Under the pieces are notes generated by a model. It saw only the letters and a list, made by a program, of their open reading frames with translations, searched no databases and was not told the DNA's origin. 64,000 bases of DNA from Sulfurifustis variabilis (GTDB taxonomy: Bacteria; Pseudomonadota; Gammaproteobacteria; Acidiferrobacterales; Sulfurifustaceae), in assembly GCF_002355415.1 (NCBI RefSeq), contig NZ_AP014936.1, positions 1,798,001 to 1,862,000 on the forward strand, in the 5' to 3' direction. Of the stretch, positions 1 through 8,827 are shown piece by piece. The translations under genes and the position numbers were made by a program. The first letter of the stretch is position 1; each line of letters opens with the position of its first letter.

Positions 1-613
1 GGGCCTCGATCCAGTCCTGACGCGGCGCGCCATTCTCGTCCCGCCAGAAGACGGTGTACGGGCTCCCGCTCCAGTCGGCGGCGTCCTTGATCTCGCCGTT
101 CACCTTGTAGGCGTACACGTCGCCGGCGTGGTTGATGACGATGTCCAGAATGACGTACAGCCCGCGCGCATGCGCCTCGTCGATGAGGCGCATCAGCTCG
201 GCGTCGGCGCGCTCGGGTGTCGTGCCGAAACGCGGCTCGACCTCGAGGAAGTCGACGATGCCGTAGCCGTGGTGGCTCGGCTGCGACGGACGGTTGCGCA
301 GCACCGGCGTGAGCCACAGCGCCCCGGCGCCGAGCGCCTGGATGTAGTCGAGCTTCTGTCGCACGCCTTCGAACGTGCCGCCCTGGCGTTCGCCCGTCTC
401 CCGGTCCCAGGCGAAACGCGGCGGCGCCGAGGGGTTGTTGAATCGGTCGATCATCACGAAGTAGATCCAGTGGTCGCGCCAGTCGACGGGGGAGGGGAAG
501 GGTTTGGGGATGCGGTGCACCGCGGCGTCGGGAAGCGGGATCTCGACGGAGCGCAGCTGTCGGGCGCCGGCGAGCGTGGCGCGCACGGCGGGATCGGATA
601 GCGACGTAGGCAT
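1..613 (-). CDS. Alpha-amylase family (GH13) glycosidase, N-terminal part, cut by window edge
   Basis: The visible N-terminal 204 residues show the start of a GH13 TIM barrel. [14 protein letters not shown] near residue 43 is the first strand. The segment [10 protein letters not shown] with the following [10 protein letters not shown] is the usual substrate-side loop, and [11 protein letters not shown] is conserved region I (DxVxNH). The family hydrolyses or transfers alpha-glucans; the catalytic Asp and Glu lie beyond the window edge, so specificity cannot be judged. The ATG at 613 is preceded by AAGGAGG at six bases, a strong ribosome site. The next gene downstream of this end on the same strand is a nucleotide-sugar enzyme, consistent with carbohydrate metabolism. 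No signal peptide is visible at the N-terminus, so it is probably cytoplasmic. Confidence 0.9.
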   Translation of the reverse strand, partial: MPTSLSDPAVRATLAGARQLRSVEIPLPDAAVHRIPKPFPSPVDWRDHWIYFVMIDRFNNPSAPPRFAWDRETGERQGGTFEGVRQKLDYIQALGAGALWLTPVLRNRPSQPSHHGYGIVDFLEVEPRFGTTPERADAELMRLIDEAHARGLYVILDIVINHAGDVYAYKVNGEIKDAADWSGSPYTVFWRDENGAPRQDWIEA

Positions 614-821
614 GTCCTGCCTCCTTGCCTGCGAGCGAGGGGTCCGCGACGGGAGCGGACGGTCCGAGGTGCGCCGCCGAATCTAGCACCCGGTCGCGCA
701 TGGCCTCCAGCGAGGGAAAGTACCACCGTACGGGCGGGCGGAAAGCGGGTCGGTCGCGATGAATCGGCGTCGTCGTCAGGGAGGAGAGGGATGCCCGCCC
801 GGATGCCGGCGGGCGAGGTGC

Positions 822-1817
822 TCAATTCGCCAGTCGGCCGACCGCGGCGAGGTTCGCGGGGATCCGCCTCGCCGGGGATCGTCCCGCCAGCAGCGCATCG
901 AAATACTCGATCGTCTGCGTCAGACCCTCGCGCAGTCCGGTTTTCGGCTCCCAGTCCAGGAGGGTGCGCGCGGCCGTGATATCGGGGCGCCGGCGGCGCG
1001 GGTCGTCGAAGGGGAGGGGGCGATGCACGACGGGAGAGCGGGAATTCGTGAGATCGAGAATCTGCTCGGCGAGCGCGCGCATGGAGCACTCCTCGGGATT
1101 GCCGAGGTTCACGGGCCCCGTCACCTCGTCCGGCGTGTCGACGAATCGCACCAAAGCCTCGATCAGGTCGCCGGCGTAGCAGAAGGAGCGCGTCTGGGTG
1201 CCGTCGCCGTAGAGCGTGATCGCTTCGTTGTTGAGCGCCTGGACGATGAAGTTGGAGACGACGCGGCCGTCCCCCTGCTGCATGTACGGGCCGTAGGTGT
1301 TGAATATCCGCGCGACCTTGATGCGCAGGCGGTGCTGCCGGTGGTAGTTGAAGAAAAGCGTCTCGGCGCAGCGCTTGCCCTCGTCGTAGCACGAGCGCGG
1401 GCCGATGGGATTCACGTGCCCCCAGTAGTCCTCCGTCTGCGGATGGATCTCGGGATCGCCGTAGACCTCGCTGGTCGAGGCCTGCAGTACGCGTGCCCTC
1501 AGGCGCTTGGCGAGCCCGAGGACGTTGATCGCGCCGTGCACGCTCGTTTTCACGGTCTGTACGGGGTCGTGCTGGTAATGGATCGGGCTCGCGGGGCAGG
1601 CGAGGTTGTAAATCGCGTCGACCTCGACGTACAGCGGAAAACAGATGTCGTGTCGCAGGACCTCGAAGTTCGGGTCGTTCAGGAATTCCGCGATGTTGCG
1701 CCGCGTGCCCGTGTAGAAGTTATCCACGCAGAGGACTTCATGGCCTTCGGCGAGCAGGCGCGCGCAAAGATGCCTCCCCAGGAATCCCGCCCCGCCCGTC
1801 ACCAGCACCCGGCTCAT
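822..1817 (-). CDS. NAD-dependent epimerase/decarboxylase, UDP-glucuronate decarboxylase (UXS) type
   Basis: About 331 residues with a Rossmann GGAGFLG motif at the N-terminus and the extended-SDR catalytic set: STSEVYGDP, then YDEGKRCAE supplying Tyr and Lys. The segments [10 protein letters not shown] and FNTYGPYM are typical of bacterial UXS, which converts UDP-glucuronate to UDP-xylose through a 4-keto intermediate. A longer reading to 1862 exists, but the ATG at 1817 starts directly at the Rossmann strand ([12 protein letters not shown]) and has GGGAAAG upstream, so I chose it. It lies 132 bases beyond the HAD-HerA fusion gene on the same strand. A close dTDP-glucose 4,6-dehydratase relative is the main alternative. 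Confidence 0.9.
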   Translation of the reverse strand: MSRVLVTGGAGFLGRHLCARLLAEGHEVLCVDNFYTGTRRNIAEFLNDPNFEVLRHDICFPLYVEVDAIYNLACPASPIHYQHDPVQTVKTSVHGAINVLGLAKRLRARVLQASTSEVYGDPEIHPQTEDYWGHVNPIGPRSCYDEGKRCAETLFFNYHRQHRLRIKVARIFNTYGPYMQQGDGRVVSNFIVQALNNEAITLYGDGTQTRSFCYAGDLIEALVRFVDTPDEVTGPVNLGNPEECSMRALAEQILDLTNSRSPVVHRPLPFDDPRRRRPDITAARTLLDWEPKTGLREGLTQTIEYFDALLAGRSPARRIPANLAAVGRLAN

Positions 1818-1950
1818 CGTTCTTTCCCTGCCGCGTCGCGTTCCTTCCGTCTCCGCCATCAAGCGGGCCGGCTCGCTTCTGTGTCAATGAGGGGCATTAC
1901 CCGCAAAGCCGCGAAGCGGGTACGGCGAAGCAAAAAGAACGGACAACGGG

Positions 1951-3657
1951 TTACGGAGGCGCGCTGTAACGCTTCTCGATCTGCTGCCGTACCAGTCGGC
2001 GCGTCTCGCGAGGCGGCGTATCGGGCATCCGCTCGATGCGCGAGATGTCGTCGGCGAGCGACGGGTCCTTGATCGCCTCCCTGAACCAGCGGGAATAGTC
2101 GCCGCGCCGCAGGTGGTGTATCCAGGTGTCGTCGTCCACGCCCTCGGCCGACTGCAGGAAAATCGCAAGGTTCTGCGCGCGCAGGTTCAGGCGCCCGTCC
2201 GGGCCGCGGAAGTAGAAGCTTCGGTCCGGCGGGAGCTCGCCTTCGGCGTACTTGCGGGTGTGCCGCCGGCGCTCCGTCCGCGGCGGGATGCTGACGAAGC
2301 GCAGCGGGGCGGCGCGCGAGTTCACCGGCCAGTCGAGGGCATCGCCGGTCGCCAGCGGGGCGGGATCCACGCGAGGCGGACGCACGCCGGCCGTTTCTCC
2401 GAACTGGCGCAGCGTCTCGGCCGGCGAATGGCCGATGACGAGGACACGATCGACGACGGCCAGCGCATCGTGCGCGACGTGGTCCGGGTGGACCGTGATG
2501 AAGACCAGCCCGTGCGCGGCCGGACCGAGTATCTCTCCGGCCCGCAAATTGTGCTCGGGCAGCATGTGATGGGCCTCGTCGATCACGATCCAGTGCGGGC
2601 GCCCGGTCTGCGCGCGCAGCGCCAGAAGCTTCGAAAAGACCGTCTCGAAGGTTCGGGGGCGGTCCTCGATCGAAACGCCGAGGAGGTTGATCACCACGCT
2701 CTGGTCCGGTTCCTCGAGCAGCTGCAGCGCCTGGTCCAAGGCCGGCGCCTGGCCGGCGTCGCCGAAGCTCACGATGCCGAGGTTCTGGTAGTCGCCCTCG
2801 GGATCGATGATGCAATACTGGTAGCCGCGCTCCGCGATGCGCTCGAGAATGCCGGTGGTGAACGTCGACTTGCCGCTTCCCGAGGTGCCGGCCACGAGGA
2901 CGTTGGGTGCGTAGGGATCGAGGGTGAGCAGCCGTTCGCCGGCGTGGCCGAGCGGGATCGCGTGACGCGAAAGCGCGGGCCCCAGCTCCTCGAGGTCGGA
3001 GGCGAGCAGCCGCTCGACGAGCTCGACGACGCCCGCGCCGTGGTCCGCGCGCGTCACCCAGTCCGCCTGCGCCCTGAGCGACGGGAGGGCGTTCGCCACC
3101 GCGACCGCGCATTCGCACAGCGAGAGAAACGCGTGGTCGTTTTCGGCATCGCCCACGCCGACGACGTTGTGCGCGGAGAGCCGGAGCTCGTCGAGCGCGG
3201 CCTGCAGCCCCGTCGCCTTGTTGACGCCGGAAGGGAGGGCCATGACGGCTCCCCTGTTGAAGATGACCTGCCATTCCAGCCCGAGCTCGCGGATCGCCTC
3301 CAGCACCGCGGTCTCGTGCGGCTGCCAGGTGGCGACGATCGCGCGGCCGACCGCCAGCGGGTCGACGCCATGGGCGCGCAGGCGCTCGACGAACCCGGGC
3401 GGCGGCGCCTGGCCGAGCGGAATCTCCTCCCGCGTCGCAGGCCGGTAGAGCAGGGCGCCGTTCTCCGCGACGACGCGGTCGAAGAGATCCAGGCGGGGAA
3501 AGGCGTGCTCGAGGTCCGGCAGCTGCCGGCCCGTCACCAGCAGGAGCCGGCGGCCCGAACGGCTCAGCTCTTCGAGCGACGCGACGACGCGGTCGTCGAC
3601 GTGGCCGTGGCGGGCGAGGGTGCCGTCGTAGTCGCAGGCGAGGGCGAGGTATCGCAT
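1951..3657 (-). CDS. HAD-family hydrolase fused to a HerA/DUF87-like P-loop ATPase
   Basis: A 568-residue two-domain protein. Residues 1-215 are a HAD class IIB hydrolase: DYDGT motif with Asp9 and Asp11, VTGR near 41-44, and GVGDAENDHAFL near 167-178 as the metal-binding motif. From about 235 a HerA/VirB4-like ATPase follows: Walker A GTSGSGKST with Lys263, IIDPEGDYQNL, and Walker B IVIDEAHH near 357-364. The C-terminal roughly 130 residues are charged and not assigned. It begins only 16 bases after the ligD stop on the same strand, so co-transcription with ligD is likely. HerA relatives translocate or resect DNA; the HAD half suggests phosphoester hydrolysis, possibly of a small molecule. 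The actual substrate is unknown. Both active sites look intact. Confidence 0.85.
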   Translation of the reverse strand: MRYLALACDYDGTLARHGHVDDRVVASLEELSRSGRRLLLVTGRQLPDLEHAFPRLDLFDRVVAENGALLYRPATREEIPLGQAPPPGFVERLRAHGVDPLAVGRAIVATWQPHETAVLEAIRELGLEWQVIFNRGAVMALPSGVNKATGLQAALDELRLSAHNVVGVGDAENDHAFLSLCECAVAVANALPSLRAQADWVTRADHGAGVVELVERLLASDLEELGPALSRHAIPLGHAGERLLTLDPYAPNVLVAGTSGSGKSTFTTGILERIAERGYQYCIIDPEGDYQNLGIVSFGDAGQAPALDQALQLLEEPDQSVVINLLGVSIEDRPRTFETVFSKLLALRAQTGRPHWIVIDEAHHMLPEHNLRAGEILGPAAHGLVFITVHPDHVAHDALAVVDRVLVIGHSPAETLRQFGETAGVRPPRVDPAPLATGDALDWPVNSRAAPLRFVSIPPRTERRRHTRKYAEGELPPDRSFYFRGPDGRLNLRAQNLAIFLQSAEGVDDDTWIHHLRRGDYSRWFREAIKDPSLADDISRIERMPDTPPRETRRLVRQQIEKRYSAPP

Positions 3658-3673
3658 TCTTCGGAATTGCCCC

Positions 3674-6121
3674 TTAAAGCATTCCCATCTCGCGCTTCAT
3701 CCGGGCGGTGATCGCGCGGCGGGCCGCGTCGAAGTCCTCCCACGGATCGCGCTTCAGCGCGCGCAGGCGCTCGTAGACGTTGCGCACGTTGTACCGGTCG
3801 GAACGCAGCTCGCTGTCGAGCTCCTCCCACGCGAGCGGGACCGCCACCGGCGCGTGCGGCTTTGCCCGGGTCGAGTAATTCGTCACGGCGGTCGCGCCGC
3901 GGGCGTTGCGCAGGTAATCGATGAATACCTTCTGCTTGCGCGCCGACAGCGCGAGGCGCGACGTGTAGCGCCCCGGATTCCGGCGCACGATGTCGTCGGC
4001 GAGCGCCTTCGAGAATGCCTTCGCTTCGTCCCAGTCGTGACGGCGCGCGATCGGCACGACGACGTGCAGGCCCTTTCCGCCGGTCGTGCGCACGAACCCG
4101 GCGAGACCGAGGTCCAGCACGCGCGCGTACACCAGGGCGACCGCCTCCAGCACGGCGTCCCACCCGAGCGAGGGATCCGGGTCGATATCGAAGATGAGGC
4201 GATCGGGTTGATCGGGCCGGTCGATGCGCGATCCCCATACGTGGATCTCCAGCACGCCCATCTGCACCAGCGCCAGAACGCCCTGCAGCGAATCGACGGC
4301 GAGATACGTCTCCACGTCCTTGCCGCCGTGCTCCGCGATCGGCACGCGCCGGAGCTCCTCGGGCATGCCCCGCGTCGCGTGCTTCTGCCAGAAACACTGC
4401 TTGTGCGGGCCTTCGGGGCAGCGCAAGAGCGTGAGCGGGCGACGCACGACGTGAGGCAGCATCCACTCGCCGACCGCCTCGTAATAAAGAGCGAGCTCCT
4501 CCTTGGTCACTCCCTGCTCCGGGTAGAGCACCTTGTCGGCGTTGGTGATCCGTACGCGCCTGCCGTTCGCCGGCGGGGGACCGGAGGGGGCGAGGGCCTG
4601 CGGGAGCTCGCGCACGACGTCCCGCGGCCGCTTGTCCTCCCGCACGCCCTGGTAGGACGCCTGGCGTACGTACCCTTCGTGCGTCCATCCCGCGAACTCG
4701 ACGTCGACGACCGTCTGCGGCCGCACCCAGTGCGCGCCCTTGCGCGCCTCGCGCGGCAGCGGCGACGCGAACGGCGGTTCCTTCGTTTCGAGCTCGCCGA
4801 ACCGCGCTCGCAGCTCGCGCAGCGTCCTGTCGTCGAAGCCCGTCCCGACCCGCCCGCAGTAACGCAGCCCGGCATCCGACTCGTAGAGCCCGAGCAGCAG
4901 GGCGCCGAGGCCGGCGCGCCCGCCGGCGGGATCGGTGTAGCCGCCGACCACGAACTCCTGGCGCAATCGGCACTTGGCCTTGAGCCAGTCGGTCGTGCGG
5001 CCGTTTCGGTAGGGCGCGTCGATCCGCTTGGATACCACGCCTTCGAGCCCGAAGGCGCACGCCTGCTGGTAGAACACGTCGCCCTTGCCGCGGACGTGGT
5101 CGCTCACGCGCAGCTGCGTGCCGCCCGAGTGCGCCGACAGCAGGGTCGCCAGCCGCTGCTTGCGCGCGGTCAGCGGCTCGCCGCGCAGGTCGCGGCCGTT
5201 CCACCACGGGAGATCGAAAAGGTAGTAGATGAGATCCTGGTCGCGCCCGTCGGAAAGGGCGGACTGCAGGGCGGGGAAGCTCGTGCGCCCGTCCGCGGAC
5301 AGCGCGACGACCTCGCCGTCGAGCCAGCCGTCGGCGAGCCCGGGCAGGCGCTCGATCGCCCGCGCGATCGCCGCCATGCGCTTCGTCAGGTCGTTCCCGT
5401 TGCGGCTGTAAAGCCGCGCGCGGCCGTCCTCGAGCCGGCAGAGTACGCGATAGCCGTCGTACTTGATCTCGTGCAGCCACTCCGGCCCGGACGGCGGTCG
5501 CTCCACGAGGGTCGCCAGCTCCGGCGCGAAGCGGCGCGGCGGCGCCGGACTGGCGCGCGGCCGGGCCCGCTGCTCCGCGACATCCTCCAGCGTGCGGCCC
5601 GTCTGGACGCTGTACGGCATCGCGTCCGTGATCTCGATGCTGCTCGCGAACTCGTCGTCGCGCTTGATGAGCAGCCAGTTCTCCTTGTCGCCGGGGCTGC
5701 CGGAACGCACCAGGCTGAAGCCGCCCCGGAGCTTCTCGCCTTCCAGCTCGAAGCGCAGGCGTCCGCGGCGGTAGCCTTCCTCGGGATCGCCTTCGGGCTT
5801 CCACACGCCGCGGTCCCACACCAGCACCGGTCCGGCGCCGTACTGCTTGCGGGGGATCACGCCCTCGAACTTGCCGTACTCGATCGGGTGATCCTCGACG
5901 TGCACCGCCAGTCGCTTCTCGCGCGGGTCGAGACTCGGGCCCCGCGGCACCGCCCAGCTCTTGAGCGTCCCGTTGAGCTCCAGCCGCAGATCGTAGTGAA
6001 GGCGGCGGGCACCGTGCTTCTGGATCACGTAGCGAAACCGCCGGCGGGACACGGCCCGCCCGCCGCTGGGCTCCGGCGTCCGTTCGAAGTTCCGCTTGCG
6101 ACGATAGACGTCGAGCTTCAT
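3674..6121 (-). CDS. ligD: ATP-dependent DNA ligase LigD (3'-phosphoesterase, ligase and polymerase domains)
   Basis: An 815-residue LigD in phosphoesterase-ligase-polymerase order. Residues 1-165 are the 3'-phosphoesterase (LHYDLRLE, HVEDHPIEYG). The ligase starts near 200, with KYDGYR giving the AMP-accepting Lys220, and motif V-like WLKAKC near 379-384. After a linker, residues 520-810 form the primase-type polymerase, with LIFDIDPDP near 642-650 and TGGKGLHVVVP near 680-690. With Ku it performs non-homologous end joining of DNA double-strand breaks. ku lies 103 bases upstream on the same strand; the HAD-HerA fusion follows almost without a gap. Length and all key residues match full-size LigD. 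Confidence 0.97.
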   Translation of the reverse strand: MKLDVYRRKRNFERTPEPSGGRAVSRRRFRYVIQKHGARRLHYDLRLELNGTLKSWAVPRGPSLDPREKRLAVHVEDHPIEYGKFEGVIPRKQYGAGPVLVWDRGVWKPEGDPEEGYRRGRLRFELEGEKLRGGFSLVRSGSPGDKENWLLIKRDDEFASSIEITDAMPYSVQTGRTLEDVAEQRARPRASPAPPRRFAPELATLVERPPSGPEWLHEIKYDGYRVLCRLEDGRARLYSRNGNDLTKRMAAIARAIERLPGLADGWLDGEVVALSADGRTSFPALQSALSDGRDQDLIYYLFDLPWWNGRDLRGEPLTARKQRLATLLSAHSGGTQLRVSDHVRGKGDVFYQQACAFGLEGVVSKRIDAPYRNGRTTDWLKAKCRLRQEFVVGGYTDPAGGRAGLGALLLGLYESDAGLRYCGRVGTGFDDRTLRELRARFGELETKEPPFASPLPREARKGAHWVRPQTVVDVEFAGWTHEGYVRQASYQGVREDKRPRDVVRELPQALAPSGPPPANGRRVRITNADKVLYPEQGVTKEELALYYEAVGEWMLPHVVRRPLTLLRCPEGPHKQCFWQKHATRGMPEELRRVPIAEHGGKDVETYLAVDSLQGVLALVQMGVLEIHVWGSRIDRPDQPDRLIFDIDPDPSLGWDAVLEAVALVYARVLDLGLAGFVRTTGGKGLHVVVPIARRHDWDEAKAFSKALADDIVRRNPGRYTSRLALSARKQKVFIDYLRNARGATAVTNYSTRAKPHAPVAVPLAWEELDSELRSDRYNVRNVYERLRALKRDPWEDFDAARRAITARMKREMGML

Positions 6122-6224
6122 GACCGCCGGGCCGTTCGGAAGAAGCGGTGCGGGGGACCGGACGGATTCGATGGGGCACGACGATTCATGGCGGACCCGT
6201 GCGTTTCCCGCCTGCGCGGGACCC

Positions 6225-7124
6225 CTACGCCCGCCTGCGCGTGCTTCGCTTGCGCGTCTGGGTGGAGCTCTTCTTGCGGGTCCGCGCGCGCGCCGCCGGA
6301 GGACGTTCTTTCTCCTTCTCCCTTTCCTTCTCCTCGATCGAGCGCTTCAGCAGGGTCATGAAGTCGATGACCTGCGCGCCGCGCGGCGCCTCCTCCTTGG
6401 TCGGCTCCAGGAGCTCGAGCGTCTTCCCGGCCTCGACCTTCTCCTGAACGATCCTGAGCAGATCGTCGCGGTACTCGTCGCGATACTTTTCCGGTTCCCA
6501 GCGGGCGGCCATGTCCTCGACCAGTCGCTCCGCCATCTCGATCTCCTTCTTCGTGATGCGCAGCGCCGCGAGGTCCTTGCCCGGGACCTTGAACTCCTTC
6601 AGGTCGCGCAGCTCGTACGGGTACCGGAGCAGGTTCAGCACCAGCATGTCGCCGAGGGGCGCGAGCAGGGCGAGGTGCTGGCGGTTGCGCAGCACCACCT
6701 GCGCCACACCCGCGCGGCCCGTGCGCGTGAGCGTCTCGCGCAGCAGGGCGTAGCCCTTCTCGCCCGTGCGCTGCACGGGCTCCAGGTAGTACGGTTGGTC
6801 GTAGTAGATGAAGGGGATTTCGTCCGCCTTCACGAAGTCGATGATCTCGACCGTCTGGGTCGCCTTGACGTTGGCGCGGCGAAACTCCTCCTCGCCGAGG
6901 ACGACATACTGGTCCTTGTCGTACTCGTAGCCCTTGACGATCTGGTCCCAGGGGACCTCTTCGCCCGTGGCCTTGTTGTAGCGCTTGTACCCGACCGGCG
7001 ACATGTTCCGCTGATCGAGCATGGTGAAGCTCAGCTCCTTCTCGCGCTGCTCGGCCGGATACAGGGCGACCGGAATGCTGACGAGGCCGAAGCTGATGGC
7101 GCCTTTCCAGATTGTGCGGGGCAT
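6225..7124 (-). CDS. ku: Ku protein, NHEJ DNA end-binding
   Basis: A 299-residue bacterial Ku that opens with the family signature MPRTIWKGAISFGLV. It carries the Ku core (YEYDKDQYVVLGEEE, YYLEPVQRTGEKGYALL) and ends in a Lys/Arg-rich tail of about 40 residues that in other Ku proteins binds DNA and recruits LigD. The reading frame extends upstream to 7220, but the ATG at 7124 has AAGGGAG eight bases before it and begins at the conserved N-terminus. It is followed on the same strand by ligD, forming a standard two-component NHEJ module. The upstream 214 bases are a divergent promoter region shared with the rhodopsin-transducer homologue. Confidence 0.97.
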   Translation of the reverse strand: MPRTIWKGAISFGLVSIPVALYPAEQREKELSFTMLDQRNMSPVGYKRYNKATGEEVPWDQIVKGYEYDKDQYVVLGEEEFRRANVKATQTVEIIDFVKADEIPFIYYDQPYYLEPVQRTGEKGYALLRETLTRTGRAGVAQVVLRNRQHLALLAPLGDMLVLNLLRYPYELRDLKEFKVPGKDLAALRITKKEIEMAERLVEDMAARWEPEKYRDEYRDDLLRIVQEKVEAGKTLELLEPTKEEAPRGAQVIDFMTLLKRSIEEKEREKEKERPPAARARTRKKSSTQTRKRSTRRRA

Positions 7125-7338
7125 TCGTGCATCTCCCTTGCGCGCAGGTGCAACGAATCGGACCCCCGGTAAGAGCGATAGTTTCAAAAACGGCTTCGTT
7201 CTCAGGGGATTCCCGAGCACCGCCGAGGCGAATGCGCCTGCGGGCGGGGAGTCAAACGATCAGCACCAGGGACGGTTCGCGCCGGGCGGGCGCACGACGG
7301 GACCGGCGACGACACGCCAACGAGGAGGGCGCACAGCC

Positions 7339-7716
7339 ATGGAGCAACCGATCGGCAAGACGCGCTGGGCCATCGCGGAAGGCTACATCCCGAGCTGGAG
7401 CAACGGGCCCGATCCGGAGATGACGAGCCACGAAACGGCGTGCCTCCTGAACGCGGGCGACCGCGACGCGCAGGTGCGGATAACGGTCTACTTCGCCGAT
7501 CGCGAACCGGCGGGGCCTTATCGGGTGACCGTCGCCGCGCGGCGCACGCTGCACGTGCGCTTCAACGAGCTCAAGGACCCCGAGCCGATCCCTCTCGATA
7601 CGGATTACGCGAGCGTGATCGAGTCAGACGTGCCGATCGTGGTGCAGCACACGCGGCTGGACTCGCGGCAGGCGGAGCTGGCGCTGCTCAGCACGATGGC
7701 GTTTCCGGCCGGTTGA
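7339..7716 (+). CDS. Sensory rhodopsin transducer (ASRT) family protein
   Basis: A 125-residue soluble protein closely resembling the Anabaena sensory rhodopsin transducer family. Diagnostic stretches are AIAEGYIPSWSNGP, ETACLLNAGD, YFADREPAGPYR, ARRTLHVRFNEL and VPIVVQHTRLDSRQAE near the C-terminus. In Anabaena the protein is a tetramer that binds sensory rhodopsin and has been proposed to contact DNA. No rhodopsin gene is visible in this window. Homologues in non-rhodopsin bacteria are also known, so light transduction is not established here. The ATG has a GAGG-type site upstream. Its last 93 bases overlap the 3' end of the opposing dehydrogenase gene. Confidence 0.9.
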   Translation: MEQPIGKTRWAIAEGYIPSWSNGPDPEMTSHETACLLNAGDRDAQVRITVYFADREPAGPYRVTVAARRTLHVRFNELKDPEPIPLDTDYASVIESDVPIVVQHTRLDSRQAELALLSTMAFPAG

Positions 7717-8703
7717 GTTTCGCCCGGCGAATCCCAGCGCGGCGGCGAGCAGGGCGAGGGCGCCCATCCCCAGTGCCGTCCGGTTCCGGCTCGCCAGCAC
7801 CTGCCAGCTGCGGTCGCGCGCCCGCGTGTCGAACCGGCCATGGGCGCCGTGGTCGCCGGGGACCGGCGCGTCGAGGTTATCGGGCCGGCCCGTCCGCTCG
7901 GGCTCGTCGGTGATCTGTCCTTCGTAGCCCATGCGTGCGAGCAGGCGATCGAGCAGGCCGGGAGCGATCTTCTGGGCGAGTATGGTCTTGACCGCCGGAA
8001 AGCCGACCCACACCTCCCGGCGCGGGTGCATGGCGGCCCGCACGATGGCTTCCGCCGCCACCTCGGGCTGGAAGATCGGCGGAACGGGCTGCGCGCGCCG
8101 GGGCATGTGCGTGCGCGCCCAGTCGAACTGGGGCGTGTTGAAGGCGGACAGCTGTACCATGGTGAGGCGCACGCGGCTCCTGTCGTGCAACAGCTCCGAT
8201 CGCAGCGAGTCGGTGAAGCCGCGCACCGCGAACTTCGCGCCGCAGTAGGCCGACTGGAGCGGGATCGCGCGGTAGGCGAGCGCCGAGCCGACCTGCACGA
8301 TCGTCCCCCGGTTGCGGCCACGCATGCGCTTGAGCGCCGCCAGCGTCCCGTGGACCGTGCCGAGGTAGGTCACCTCGGTGGCGCGCCTGTATTCCTCAGG
8401 CGCGATGTCCACGAACGGCGAAAAGATCGTCGCCATCGCGTTGTTGACCCAGACATCGATCGGCCCGAGCTCGCGCTCGACCGTCTCCGCGGCCGCCTCC
8501 ACCTGCCCGAAGTCCGCCACGTCGGCGGGAACGACGAGCGCGCGCCCGCCGTCCGCCTCGATCTCCCGTTTGGCCGCCTCGAGCCCGTCCCGACCCCGGG
8601 CGAGCAGGCCGACCCGCGCCCCCGCGCGTCCGAACGCGCGCGCCGTCGCCCGACCGATGCCGGCCGAGGCCCCTGTCACCAGCACTACTCGATCCCTGAG
8701 CAT
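7624..8703 (-). CDS. Short-chain dehydrogenase/reductase with C-terminal extension
   Basis: A classical SDR: TGASAGIG cofactor loop near residue 10, NNAM replacing the NNAG motif, Ser in QVGSALAYR, and YCGAK supplying catalytic Tyr and Lys. The core ends near residue 270. It is followed by a charged linker, a hydrophobic segment (LGMGALALLAAALGFAG) that could be a membrane anchor, and then a basic tail that is antisense to the end of the ASRT gene. Such SDRs with an extra C-terminal segment are common in proteobacteria, usually of unknown substrate. The final 30 or so residues, being encoded opposite a conserved gene, are probably not functionally constrained. Confidence 0.88.
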   Translation of the reverse strand: MLRDRVVLVTGASAGIGRATARAFGRAGARVGLLARGRDGLEAAKREIEADGGRALVVPADVADFGQVEAAAETVERELGPIDVWVNNAMATIFSPFVDIAPEEYRRATEVTYLGTVHGTLAALKRMRGRNRGTIVQVGSALAYRAIPLQSAYCGAKFAVRGFTDSLRSELLHDRSRVRLTMVQLSAFNTPQFDWARTHMPRRAQPVPPIFQPEVAAEAIVRAAMHPRREVWVGFPAVKTILAQKIAPGLLDRLLARMGYEGQITDEPERTGRPDNLDAPVPGDHGAHGRFDTRARDRSWQVLASRNRTALGMGALALLAAALGFAGRNSTGRKRHRAEQRQLRLPRVQPRVLHHDRHV

Positions 8704-8827
8704 GTTCGATCTCCTCGCGTCGTTAACGACTCCTGACCGCTCCGAAGCGGCCCTCCGACCCTCGAGCGGATAGGAACAACACGCGCCAAGTCACTATGGT
8801 TTCGGTGAAAAGTCGCTCCCGTCATGA

